In this document: piece by piece, positions 1 to 7,394 of the stretch
Layout: every line of letters begins with the position of its first letter
Position numbering within the stretch: position 1 is the stretch's first letter
NCBI GenBank assembly: GCA_964475985.1
Contig: CAYYYP010000058.1
Location: 1-16,982, forward strand
Length of the DNA: 16,982 bases
Direction: 5' to 3'
Source of the DNA: CAYYYP01 sp964475985
Lineage (GTDB): Bacteria > Bdellovibrionota > UBA1018 > CAYHWW01
Notes under the pieces: generated by a model
What the model was told of the DNA's origin: nothing
Database searches by the model: none
The model's input: only the letters and a program-made list of their open reading frames with translations
Program-made: the position numbers and the translations under genes

Positions 1-1034
1 TGGAAAATCCACGTCTCACTTTTCTTACGCCTACTTTGTTAGCGGGAGACCGCTCCTTGGAAAATGTGATTGCCCATGAGCTTGGACATAGCTGGAGCGG
101 CAATTTAGTTACGAATTCCAACGGTAATCATTTTTGGCTCAATGAAGGTTTTACGGTGTATGTGGAGAGGCGAATTCTTGAAGCCGTTTCCGGGCAAAAG
201 ACGGCCGAAATTCAAGCTCAGATTGGGTATGAGCGTCTTTTGGATGAGCTTCGCTCACAGCCCGCGGACCTTACAAAATTACGCACGAATCTGAGGGGTA
301 TCCATCCCGATGATGCCTACAGCGAAATACCCTACGAAAAAGGCTATCTGTTTTTAAGGCATATCGAAGAGCTCGTGGGCCGCCCTCGTTTTGATACTTT
401 TTTACGAGCCTACTTGAGCGAGTTTTCCTTCCAATCTATTAGTACGGATGATTTTCAAAAGTTCCTTGAGGAAAAACTAATTCTTGGTGATGCCGAACTG
501 CGACGGAGAATAAATGCGCTGGAGTGGATTTATGCACCTGGCCTTCCAGAGGTAAGACCTGAAATCCATAGTGAGGCCTTGGCGCGAATGCAGCGACATG
601 CCGAAGCTTTCGCCAAGGCCGGCCGCTTTTCAAATCCCACCATCTTAAGTTTTGCCTCAGTTTCAGCCTATGAATGGGTACATTTTATTAGGTCCCTGCC
701 TAAAGATGCCAGTTTGGACAGAATCAAATCGCTTGATAAAAGCCTTGGTTTTTCTGATTCGCAAAATGTGGAAATTTTAACGGAATGGTTAAAGTTTACG
801 ATAGGCGCAGGGTATCCGCCGGCACTTGTACGAGCAGAACAGTTCCTAAAATCGGTTGGCAGATGGAAATTTTTAGAACCTATTTACCGGCAGCTCATTG
901 CCAATCGCCACCGCGAACTTGCTGTGCGTATTTTTAACGAAGCAAAATCTGGCTACCATTCCATTGTGAACCAACAATTTGAACGGTTACTGTCCACTTC
1001 GGCTGAAAGTTGCAATGACGCAATGGGTCGCTAA
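1..1034 (+). CDS. M1 family zinc metallopeptidase, leukotriene A4 hydrolase-like (5' end missing)
   Basis: The reading frame is open to the left edge; the first complete codon is at base 3, and bases 1-2 probably end the Met codon of the family's G-x-MEN substrate-binding motif, since the next residues are Glu-Asn. Counting from base 3, the zinc site HELGH is at residues 25-29, with the third ligand Glu48 in NEGF (HExxH-x18-E). Two tyrosines at 106 and 111, in AYSEIPYEKG, match Tyr378 and Tyr383 of human LTA4H, and Arg-x-Lys at 287-289 (GRWKF) matches its Arg563/Lys565 carboxylate-binding pair. The helical C-terminal domain is present to the stop, so this is the LTA4H/aminopeptidase B-like branch rather than long PepN types. 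The expected activity is removal of N-terminal residues from peptides. I cannot say whether the missing N-terminus carries a signal peptide. The SDR gene follows 35 bases later on the same strand. Confidence 0.9.
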   Translation, partial: ENPRLTFLTPTLLAGDRSLENVIAHELGHSWSGNLVTNSNGNHFWLNEGFTVYVERRILEAVSGQKTAEIQAQIGYERLLDELRSQPADLTKLRTNLRGIHPDDAYSEIPYEKGYLFLRHIEELVGRPRFDTFLRAYLSEFSFQSISTDDFQKFLEEKLILGDAELRRRINALEWIYAPGLPEVRPEIHSEALARMQRHAEAFAKAGRFSNPTILSFASVSAYEWVHFIRSLPKDASLDRIKSLDKSLGFSDSQNVEILTEWLKFTIGAGYPPALVRAEQFLKSVGRWKFLEPIYRQLIANRHRELAVRIFNEAKSGYHSIVNQQFERLLSTSAESCNDAMGR

Positions 1035-1069
1035 GCTTAGGCGATAGTAGATTCATAAATGGGGGGGAT

Positions 1070-1906
1070 ATGGCGCAAAAAATTACGGCGGATCAAGGTT
1101 CGGTGATCATCACCGGGGCTAGCGACGGGATTGGGCGTGCACTGGCTTACGAATTTGCGCGCCGGAAATTTAGCCTGGGTCTTATCGCCAGAAGAGGCGA
1201 GCTCTTAGCCCATGTTGCGCAGGAATGCTTAAACCTCGGGTCACCCAAGGTTGAAACTGGCAGTGGGGACGTTAGGGACTTGGACCGAATGAAGGCACTT
1301 TACAAATCCATCGAAGAAACTGTTGGGGAGGCCGCTATATTCATTGCTAACGCCGGTATCAACATTGATATTCTTCCGTCCGAAAATGGCGATCTCCATG
1401 CGCAGGGAATATTTCAAGTCAATGTCATTGGTGCAGTGGCAGGCCTTGAGTTTTTTAAGTCAAAGTGGGTTCAAAACGAGTGGGTCAAAACTGGGCAAAA
1501 AAGAAAAGTTTTGTGTGGGGTCAGCAGCGTGGCGGGCGCACGGGGCTTGCCGGGCGGGGGGCCATACTGCGCAAGTAAGGCTGCACTTTCTACTTACTTA
1601 GAAGCGCTGGACCTTGATATGCGGGCGAGCGTAGGTTCCAGCATTACAGTCGTGGATCTAGCACCAGGGTTCATCGATACCGCCATGACTAGACGGAATC
1701 GGCATCCCATGCCTTTTTTAGGTGACGCTGACCGGGAAGCAAAATCCTTCGTAGACGCCGTACTTTCGGGCCGCAGTTTTCGCATCGTCAGGCCCATGGC
1801 TTTTGGTTTTGTGTACCCAATCCTCAGGCACACCCCTTGGATAATTTTAAAATTTCTCTTAGGAATTGCCGGAAAGTTGAAGCAAAAAAATAGAAGTCGT
1901 CCGTAG
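1070..1906 (+). CDS. Short-chain dehydrogenase/reductase (SDR), classical type
   Basis: A 278-residue Rossmann-fold NAD(P)-dependent oxidoreductase. The nucleotide-binding motif TGASDGIG is at residues 15-22, NAG at 94-96, the conserved Asn at 118, and the catalytic Ser153, Tyr166 and Lys170 (YCASK) are in standard spacing. An Arg pair follows beta-2 (IARR), which favours NADP over NAD. The C-terminal 40 residues are hydrophobic and basic (FGFVYPILRH, WIILKFLLGI), suggesting loose membrane association, as in SDRs that act on lipids or long-chain substrates; the substrate itself cannot be read from the sequence. The ATG has a run of seven G at 1061-1067 as ribosome binding site. The 35-base gap from the peptidase gene suggests co-transcription. 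The TAG stop lies inside the left arm of the hairpin at 1902-1932. Confidence 0.88.
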   Translation: MAQKITADQGSVIITGASDGIGRALAYEFARRKFSLGLIARRGELLAHVAQECLNLGSPKVETGSGDVRDLDRMKALYKSIEETVGEAAIFIANAGINIDILPSENGDLHAQGIFQVNVIGAVAGLEFFKSKWVQNEWVKTGQKRKVLCGVSSVAGARGLPGGGPYCASKAALSTYLEALDLDMRASVGSSITVVDLAPGFIDTAMTRRNRHPMPFLGDADREAKSFVDAVLSGRSFRIVRPMAFGFVYPILRHTPWIILKFLLGIAGKLKQKNRSRP

Positions 1907-1932
1907 CAGGACTGAAGCTCAGCCCTGCTACG
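1902..1932. terminator. Stem-loop between convergent SDR and OmpA-family genes
   Basis: Arms CGTAGCAGG (1902-1910) and CCTGCTACG (1924-1932) pair perfectly. An inner CTGA/TCAG pairing (1912-1915 with 1919-1922) extends the stem to a three-base loop. The single imperfect pair (1911/1923) is A-C in plus-strand RNA but G-U in minus-strand RNA, so the fold is slightly better as the 3' end of the minus-strand OmpA message. U-tracts are weak: TTTT three bases downstream on the plus strand, and seven T about 11 bases downstream on the minus strand. It probably serves both genes. Confidence 0.6.
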
Positions 1933-1951
1933 AATTTTGAATCACTACGGA

Positions 1952-3076
1952 CTACTTAGCAAATGCCCTGAATTTAATGCGATTGATTTCAGAACGGAAT
2001 GCCTCGGGATCCTTCACCCCTTTGAAAATCATTTCAATGCGGCGATTGGCAGCCCATGCCTTCTCGTTGTCGCCCTGAGCAATGGGTTTAGCTTCGCCCA
2101 AACCCTGGCTCGTCAAGCGCTCCGCAGGGATGCCGGCATTGGCCAAAATGTTTCTTACTGTTTCGGCACGACGCTCAGAAAGCGCCTGATTGTACTCATC
2201 GGACCCGCGGTTATCGGTGTGACCTTCGATGCGCAGAGACTCCCAACCTTCTTGATTGCCATTGAGGTAGTTTGCGATTTCGTTCATGAAACCGGTGGAC
2301 GCGTCATTAAGTTCGGCTTTATTCGTGGCGAAGTGAAGCACTTGATCATCCAAGGCAAAGTTAATCGCTTCTTGAACAATGACTTTTTCGATAATTTTAG
2401 TTTGGGTTCTACGGCCTTCACCGCCCACTTCGTAGAATGGAATTCCTAATTCCACCCCTACGAGCCCAACGTACAGCTGACGATCCTTAAGGTTAAGATC
2501 GGTACCAAAGGACGCGCCCACCCTTACCTGAAAGGGGTTTGCATCAAAGGTGTAGGTAGCCAACAAACCACCAAGCAATGGGAAGTTATCGTCGGGCTGT
2601 CCGAGATCACCAAAAGCAGGGTTGGTGCCAAATACCCAGCGAACGTAGGGACCAAGTTCAAAGGCGCCAACTATTTTTGCTCGGGGTGAAAGCTCTAAGA
2701 AGCCCACTCTGGTAGTTGAGCTGACGTCAAAAAGGCCAGAATTGTATCGTCTAGTTTCGGCCGAAAGGCGAGAGTACATCCAGCCTACGCTTGCACTGGC
2801 GGTGAAAAGTCTGTGATCAAAAGTCGCACCAATTTTAGCGCCCATGATGGGCCCTTTTAATGATTCTGAAAGGCCCAGACCAGTGGCGTCCACGGAATGG
2901 TAACCGCCTTCAAGCCCACCAAAAACTGCGAAAGGGAATTCGAATTGGTCGCGCTCAGAAGCTAGTGTTCTTGATTTCGCCAAGGCTGAAGGCACAGCAA
3001 AGGTTGCTAGACCAAAAACCAATGCAAGGCTCGTTATAAATAATTTAAGTTTAAAGTTTCTAAAGCTTACAGACAT
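1952..3076 (-). CDS. OmpA-family outer-membrane protein: N-terminal barrel plus C-terminal peptidoglycan-binding domain
   Basis: From the ATG at 3076 the protein has 374 residues. This start is preferred to the upstream ATG at 3091 because GGGAGAG sits about six bases before it. A signal peptide (residues 1-33, cleavage near SALA-KS) is followed by a region of about 190 residues with alternating aromatic/hydrophobic strands typical of a small outer-membrane beta-barrel. The OmpA-like domain runs from about 238 to 352 and contains GHTDNRGS and LSERRA. Asp288 and Arg303 are 15 residues apart, as for the diaminopimelate-binding Asp271/Arg286 of Acinetobacter OmpA, so it should tether the outer membrane to the cell wall. 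The (Thr-x)n lipoprotein gene lies upstream, separated by a terminator; OmpA transcription would come from read-through or a promoter I cannot place. It shares family and gene context, but little obvious barrel sequence, with the OmpA protein at 15427-16872. Confidence 0.9.
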   Translation of the reverse strand: MSVSFRNFKLKLFITSLALVFGLATFAVPSALAKSRTLASERDQFEFPFAVFGGLEGGYHSVDATGLGLSESLKGPIMGAKIGATFDHRLFTASASVGWMYSRLSAETRRYNSGLFDVSSTTRVGFLELSPRAKIVGAFELGPYVRWVFGTNPAFGDLGQPDDNFPLLGGLLATYTFDANPFQVRVGASFGTDLNLKDRQLYVGLVGVELGIPFYEVGGEGRRTQTKIIEKVIVQEAINFALDDQVLHFATNKAELNDASTGFMNEIANYLNGNQEGWESLRIEGHTDNRGSDEYNQALSERRAETVRNILANAGIPAERLTSQGLGEAKPIAQGDNEKAWAANRRIEMIFKGVKDPEAFRSEINRIKFRAFAK

Positions 3077-3096
3077 GAATTTCTCTCCCATAAAAC

Positions 3097-3138
3097 AAAA
3101 AAATAAAGGGGCCGCACATCAATGCGCGAACCCCTTTT
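3097..3138 (-). terminator. Rho-independent terminator after the (Thr-x)n lipoprotein gene
   Basis: Read on the minus strand, AAAAGGGG pairs with CCCCTTT, an inner CGCGCA/TGTGCG stem closes on loop TTGA, and A followed by seven T completes a classical intrinsic terminator (U-run at 3097-3103). It lies between the lipoprotein stop and the ribosome binding site of the OmpA gene, so it can partly uncouple the two. The plus-strand copy also has a T-run (3139-3146), but no plus-strand gene ends here. Confidence 0.85.
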
Positions 3139-3189
3139 CTTTTTTTAAGACTAAAAATACAAGCGAATTATGCGGTCATTCGCGACGGA

Positions 3190-4497
3190 CTAATGACGCT
3201 TGCTGCCACTTGAGCCAGCATTAGCGGCCGGTGCAGCTGGTTCATCGTAGGGGTTCGCAGGCATTGTGGAATGTGAAGGCTGAGTGATGGGACCCGTGTT
3301 CGTGCTGGTATCCGTCGCTGTCTCAGTCTCAGTAGCGGTTGCCGTATCAGTAGCCGTATCTGTTTCTGTTGCGGTCGCCGTGTCTGTAGCAGTTGCCGTT
3401 GCCGTATCTGTGACAGTATCGGTTCCGGTGCCAGTGGCAGTTGCTGTGTCAGTAGCCGTTGCAGTATCCGTCGCGGTTGCTGTCTCAGTTGCCGTTTCAG
3501 TATCGGTATCCGTCGTCGTGTCGGTTGTTGTAACAGTATCCGTGTTCGTAGCAGTGTTAGTCACCGTTGCAGTTCCCGTTGCCGTCGTGGTGTCTGTCGC
3601 AGTTTCAATTGCAGGCAATACCGGTCCAACCACCATTAGAGGTTCGATACCAATATCGATGTTGAGATTACGTGCGTCTTCAAAAAGGCCAGTGAGCATG
3701 CCTTGGTAATTGCGGCGAACTTCTTGGCGGCGTGCCACGGAGGCTCTGGAAGCTTCATCTTCACCTTGGAAAGACTCAGAATCTTCAAAGAAGTTATTAT
3801 GCATTTCATCGCAACGAGCGACTAGGCCTTGAATGCGGCGATTCAAGCGAACACGCTCAGGGCTTGGCTCAAGGGCCGTGCTGGGTAACATACGACGAGC
3901 GCTGTTCATGCAGGATGCCATATCTACATCTACGGTATTTGCGACGGCCAACACGTTGGCAGCGTCCAGTGGATTGATGCCACGGCTAAGTTCTGCTCGG
4001 CTAGGTTCATTTTCAAGGGGTTGTCCGGCTTCCCTTGCGTCTCCGAACAAAGCGTGGATTTCAGATTCATAGATCCATTCCGTTTGTCTTGCGCGGCGGT
4101 GGTCTTCTGCGGTGAGCTCAGTATTCTCTTCTAGAGTATTTAGAGTTTCAACAAACTGTGCGTGTTGGGTCTCGCACTCGTTGGCAATTTGAATGTGACT
4201 AGGAGCTGAACCGCGTTCAGCTTCAGTGCTTCTGAGGGCAGCGTATGCTCGCTCAATGCAACCAGAAAGGTTCGTGTCAGATTCAGTTAAGAAAGCTTGA
4301 AAGGACGGAGTGGTTGCTTCTTCGGAGTTCAAAGTCGATTGGGCTACCGATGGGCCGCCAGAGTTACCACCGGAGATGCCTCCGCCAATTTGTCTGGAAT
4401 TAGTGCTGGAACCGCATCCGCTTAGAAAGGCTAAGCTAACGGTAGCAAGCACGGGGATCATAGCGATCTTAGAAACTTTAGGAAATAATCGGGTCAT
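3190..4497 (-). CDS. Lipoprotein with duplicated cysteine domain and a (Thr-x)52 stalk
   Basis: I do not recognise a named family. The ATG at 4497 (435 residues) is chosen over the one at 4527 because AAGGAG lies nine bases upstream. A lipoprotein signal peptide ends in lipobox LSGC with Cys28; Gly at +2 predicts outer-membrane sorting. A Gly/Ser linker leads to two related helical segments (about 66-156 and 182-276). Each has a first Cys (80; 196), a second Cys followed by three residues and His (Cys108/His112; Cys229/His233), and ends in LF-x-DAR. Residues 299-401 have Thr at every second position without exception (52 Thr), alternating mostly with Ala, Asp, Glu, Gly, Val or Asn. A Pro/Ala-rich tail ends in SGSKRH. 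A likely reading is a surface lipoprotein with an extended, possibly glycosylated stalk. A possible -35 TTGACG lies at 4560-4565 with no convincing -10. A strong terminator follows. Confidence 0.8.
   Translation of the reverse strand: MTRLFPKVSKIAMIPVLATVSLAFLSGCGSSTNSRQIGGGISGGNSGGPSVAQSTLNSEEATTPSFQAFLTESDTNLSGCIERAYAALRSTEAERGSAPSHIQIANECETQHAQFVETLNTLEENTELTAEDHRRARQTEWIYESEIHALFGDAREAGQPLENEPSRAELSRGINPLDAANVLAVANTVDVDMASCMNSARRMLPSTALEPSPERVRLNRRIQGLVARCDEMHNNFFEDSESFQGEDEASRASVARRQEVRRNYQGMLTGLFEDARNLNIDIGIEPLMVVGPVLPAIETATDTTTATGTATVTNTATNTDTVTTTDTTTDTDTETATETATATDTATATDTATATGTGTDTVTDTATATATDTATATETDTATDTATATETETATDTSTNTGPITQPSHSTMPANPYDEPAAPAANAGSSGSKRH
3295..3603 (-). repeat. Six-base-period coding repeat encoding alternating threonine
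   Basis: In the lipoprotein frame every second codon is ACN across 103 codons, giving a 309-base low-complexity tract with a six-base period and blurred 12- and 18-base higher units. The Thr codons vary at the third base and the alternating residues vary, so the protein pattern is stricter than the DNA pattern; this points to selection on the protein rather than recent slippage alone. The opposite strand carries a long Val-Ser/Val-Ala shadow frame. Confidence 0.9.
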
Positions 4498-4511
4498 AAG
4501 TACAAACTCCT

Positions 4512-4533
4512 TATGTTTGACGAACATTTGACG
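4512..4533 (-). promoter_or_regulatory. Tandem 11-base near-repeat in the lipoprotein leader
   Basis: On the minus strand CGTCAAATGTT is followed directly by CGTCAAACATA, just upstream of the AAGGAG ribosome binding site. Eight of eleven positions agree. This could be an operator or simply part of the 5' untranslated leader; nothing else in the window repeats it. Confidence 0.2.
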
Positions 4534-4594
4534 AGCTGCGTAAATGCAGTGCTGTGCGGCGTCAATCTAAGGATTAATGCCCGAAAAGGCAAAC

Positions 4595-4639
4595 AAAAAA
4601 GGCCTAGATCCTCTTAATTTAAAAGAGAAACTAGGCCTT
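4595..4639 (-). terminator. Rho-independent terminator of the DUF3015 gene
   Basis: Perfect nine-base arms AAGGCCTAG (4599-4607) and CTAGGCCTT (4631-4639), an inner CTCTT/AAGAG pairing, and a minus-strand U-run (six T, then G and TTT). It lies about 68 bases beyond the DUF3015 stop and upstream of the lipoprotein leader, so the lipoprotein gene should have its own promoter in 4498-4594. Confidence 0.85.
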
Positions 4640-4706
4640 CTTCCTCAAACGATAACTCACCACGAATGTAAATAATCGCGGTTTAGTATGCGTAATGTTG
4701 AACGAA

Positions 4707-5279
4707 TTAAGAGGTTTGGCAGTTACTGCTAAGGGCACCGTCAGACTTGATCTGTTGTTTCAGGTTCTGAAACATCTTAACGGCAGAATCCTGACCTTGG
4801 GGCAGAAGCTCTTGATAGTGTGACTGGGTCATTTTACCAAAGGCTTGTACGTCAGAGCAGCCCATGGAACGAGCCAATCCATTGAGGTACGCGCCGTGGC
4901 CTTCTGCCATTTCGATGGACAGACGATCATAATTCACCATGGCGTAAGTAGCAGCGGCTTGTTCATTTTTTGCAAATGGGTGTTGAGCGCAACCGATAGT
5001 GCCAGAAGTCATACCAAACGTTGGAGGTACAAAACCATTGGTCGTTGCACGGGTGGTAGTTCCAAACATTGTTTTCTTTTTCGTAACCTGCCAGCCTAGG
5101 CCGCAGCTGTCGGTATCAGGTTCGCTGGTGACTTCGGGTGCAGCACGGTCGAGATAAGCGGGTTCGTTTTTTCGGCTGGCGGCATCGGCAACCGTTGAAT
5201 TTAAAGCGACAGTGCAAAGCAATGCGAAAGCTGACATGACTGGGATCATTTTTAGAGCGGTTCTTGAAGTGTGTATCAT
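4707..5279 (-). CDS. DUF3015 family exported protein
   Basis: A 190-residue exported protein of unknown function. The ATG at 5279 is chosen over the far upstream ATG at 5441 because AAGGAG lies seven bases before it, a good signal peptide follows (hydrophobic segment about 11-32, cleavage near ADA-AS), and the longer version would overlap the DUF4105 coding region. The DUF3015 hallmarks are visible: CGLGW at 59-63, a TTTRATTNG segment, FGMTSGTIGC at 88-97, and the conserved NYDRLSIEMAEGHGAYL block at 116-132. Four cysteines in the mature part (59, 97, 141, 187) could form two disulfides in the periplasm. It sits 70 bases after the DUF4105 gene and has its own strong terminator, so it may be the last gene of that cluster or a separate unit. 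A weak TTGTCA/CAAGAT promoter-like pair lies within 5300-5335. Confidence 0.85.
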   Translation of the reverse strand: MIHTSRTALKMIPVMSAFALLCTVALNSTVADAASRKNEPAYLDRAAPEVTSEPDTDSCGLGWQVTKKKTMFGTTTRATTNGFVPPTFGMTSGTIGCAQHPFAKNEQAAATYAMVNYDRLSIEMAEGHGAYLNGLARSMGCSDVQAFGKMTQSHYQELLPQGQDSAVKMFQNLKQQIKSDGALSSNCQTS

Positions 5280-5349
5280 TGTAGATCTCCTTATATCTTT
5301 CATCTTGGGAAAGACTATTGATCCTGACAACTTGAAACTGAAAATCTTA

Positions 5350-7371
5350 TTAAAAATAGTAAAACGCCGTAAGGGAAAGATCTCGATAATGCGAAGATTG
5401 ACGCGAATTACTTTCGGCGCCGATATGCGTAAACTGCTCAAAATTCAGGCGCAGTTCCTTTTGCGGGGAAAAAGTCCACGAACCTCCGAAGGTCCAGCGT
5501 TCAAAGGTCAGATTTCTTCCACCCTGAGAGGCGTCTCCATGCAGTGGGTCAAAATAAACTTCGGCGGAAGTGAGGAGTTTTAGGACGTGGTGAGGGTTCC
5601 ATCCCAGCAGGAGTTTGGCGTCCGGTAAAACTCGGAATGCCGGCGTTAGATTTTGAAGGTGAAGGCTTGAACCCGCTTGGAGCGAAGCCCCCAAGAGTAA
5701 CGAAAGGATTCCGTTTGGTAACGGCGCCGTGATTCCCGTGGCCGCCAGTGCTTCGGCGACGTGGCAGTATTCACACCGAAAATCTTTGGGCGATATATAT
5801 GCCACTTGGAATCGCCAGGAGAGAGGGTGCTCAAGCCTTGACCACGGAGTTAAAGACGTGGAGGAAACGCCATGGATTTCCTCGAGGTTTAGTTTGTGAT
5901 CGAAGTCAGTGTAGCGCAGCCTAAAGCCTGGAAAATCAATCTGCGAAAATGGTGTGTACCCTCCATCGTGGGTTAAAAGATCGTGATACGCGAATTTAAA
6001 TGAAATCTCTTGATACGGTTGGAGGCACTCTTTTCCCGCCGACCCACAGCGTCCAAGCCCCCACTGGGCGCCTGAGCGAAATCCAAATCGGCGTGGGCCA
6101 TGCCCTAGGTCAGGCCTACCGCCGGTGGCAGCCCAGTTTTGATGTGCCCATTCTTCATTCACCGGCAGCGTCCAGTGATCTGCCGTGTTTTGTTTTCGTG
6201 ATCCCGTTCCTAATGCCGCCCTTGCAACGAGCAGTTCCCGCATTCGGTTTGCTTTAGGAAATTTATTTCGATCCTTGTGACTAGAATCATACCCACGTTG
6301 GTATTCTAAAAGGGCGATGGATGCTTCCAAAGTTTCGGCGTTTGCGGATGAAGGTACGGCCTTGTCGTTCTCCGCGAGTTGTAGGGCGAAATTATTTTCA
6401 TCTTTGGAGAGCAGGTGAAATCTTGTGTTCATGCGGCGCCTTAAGGATGGCCGGAACGTCACCGAACGAATGGCATCAGGAATTTCGGTGATTCTTTTCA
6501 CCGTCTCCGCCGGAATGACATAAATGAAAAAATCACTGATGCTCCATTCAGGCTTTATGGCCTCAAGGATGGTTAAAATTTGGTAGGAACAGTTCTCGCC
6601 AAAAAAATAATAAAAGAAGTAACCAGACGTTTCGAGTTCCCAAATGTGTCGAAGAACTGCTTTGGTTTCCTCCTCGCTAAGATTTAATTCGTACTCCCAA
6701 AGATCGCGACTCTCGGCGTGATTGTATTCAGAGACTTTTACATAATAGGGGAGAAGCGAAAACTGACCTAAGTAACCACCGGTGATCCCAAAATAGATGA
6801 AAGCTAAGGGGTTTTCATCATCGGAGACTACGGCCGCATAACTTATCCCTAAGTCGTTTAATCCAGAGTCTTGGGCCCCCGCACTTTTTTTGGAATTCGC
6901 GCGCAAAAAGGTGTGACCAAACATAGATCCTGGGTTTCCAGCGTAGGCCGTAGAAAAAATGAGGGAAAGGGAATGAGGAGAAAACTTTTGCAGGTATTCG
7001 TCTAATTTTTCGCATTTTATAGACGGCAAATTCTCAAGGGTCATTTGGCTTTGGAGAAAAGCAAGGCGTTGAGGAAATGCACACTGGGGATGTTGTTTTA
7101 ACCTGCCCACTTTAAGGTCGCGGGAATAAAAGGCTTCAGTGGTCGCCTTTAGCTCTGCAAGCGGATCGGTGTTTCCGTCCTTTGCGAAGAAAAAACCTGG
7201 GTCATCAACCTGACTTTTACTGCCAAATAAGTTTGATTTGTAATGCAAGAGCCTCAGCCACGTTTTGCTTTCGGCAATGGTGGCTAGTTTTTCTGGCGTA
7301 GGCACTGCTTCGCTAATCGGTGCCGAAAAAAGCAGGAAGAGAACCAAAAAACCAATGTGCCGACGGATCAT
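5350..7371 (-). CDS. DUF4105 (Lnb N-terminal periplasmic domain) protein with barrel-like C-terminus
   Basis: From the ATG at 7371 the protein has 673 residues with a signal peptide (hydrophobic 6-20, cleavage near ISEA). The longer start at 7455 would overlap the upstream gene and hide the signal peptide. The DUF4105 domain (about 125-330) shows GSMFGHTFLR with His153 and FFGENCSYQ with Cys261, the conserved His and Cys taken as a possible thiol active site. Cys97 and Cys120 may be disulfide-bonded. The C-terminal 250 residues are rich in short amphipathic strands and end in YYF, the terminal aromatic expected for an outer-membrane barrel; a CEYCH segment lies within it. The stop of the unknown exported protein is 23 bases upstream, so the two are probably co-transcribed. 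The ribosome binding site is weak (TGGA nine bases before ATG). The enzymatic role of the family is not settled. Confidence 0.85.
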   Translation of the reverse strand: MIRRHIGFLVLFLLFSAPISEAVPTPEKLATIAESKTWLRLLHYKSNLFGSKSQVDDPGFFFAKDGNTDPLAELKATTEAFYSRDLKVGRLKQHPQCAFPQRLAFLQSQMTLENLPSIKCEKLDEYLQKFSPHSLSLIFSTAYAGNPGSMFGHTFLRANSKKSAGAQDSGLNDLGISYAAVVSDDENPLAFIYFGITGGYLGQFSLLPYYVKVSEYNHAESRDLWEYELNLSEEETKAVLRHIWELETSGYFFYYFFGENCSYQILTILEAIKPEWSISDFFIYVIPAETVKRITEIPDAIRSVTFRPSLRRRMNTRFHLLSKDENNFALQLAENDKAVPSSANAETLEASIALLEYQRGYDSSHKDRNKFPKANRMRELLVARAALGTGSRKQNTADHWTLPVNEEWAHQNWAATGGRPDLGHGPRRFGFRSGAQWGLGRCGSAGKECLQPYQEISFKFAYHDLLTHDGGYTPFSQIDFPGFRLRYTDFDHKLNLEEIHGVSSTSLTPWSRLEHPLSWRFQVAYISPKDFRCEYCHVAEALAATGITAPLPNGILSLLLGASLQAGSSLHLQNLTPAFRVLPDAKLLLGWNPHHVLKLLTSAEVYFDPLHGDASQGGRNLTFERWTFGGSWTFSPQKELRLNFEQFTHIGAESNSRQSSHYRDLSLTAFYYF

Positions 7372-7394
7372 TTTATTTGGTCCATCAACGCACC

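Noticed and set aside
1937..2449. 170-codon plus-strand open frame
   Set aside because: Antisense to the clear OmpA domain on the minus strand; no ribosome binding site and no recognisable protein features.
3295..3603. Possible CRISPR or other spaced repeat array
   Set aside because: The repeats are contiguous six-base coding units without spacers and stay in one reading frame.
3284..3709. Long plus-strand open frame with Val-Ser/Val-Ala repeats
   Set aside because: It is the exact complement of the alternating-Thr array of the minus-strand lipoprotein, which has a lipobox, a ribosome binding site and a terminator; the plus frame has none.
5280..5441. N-terminal extension of the DUF3015 protein to the ATG at 5441
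   Set aside because: It would overlap the end of the DUF4105 gene, and a strong AAGGAG plus signal peptide begin at 5279.
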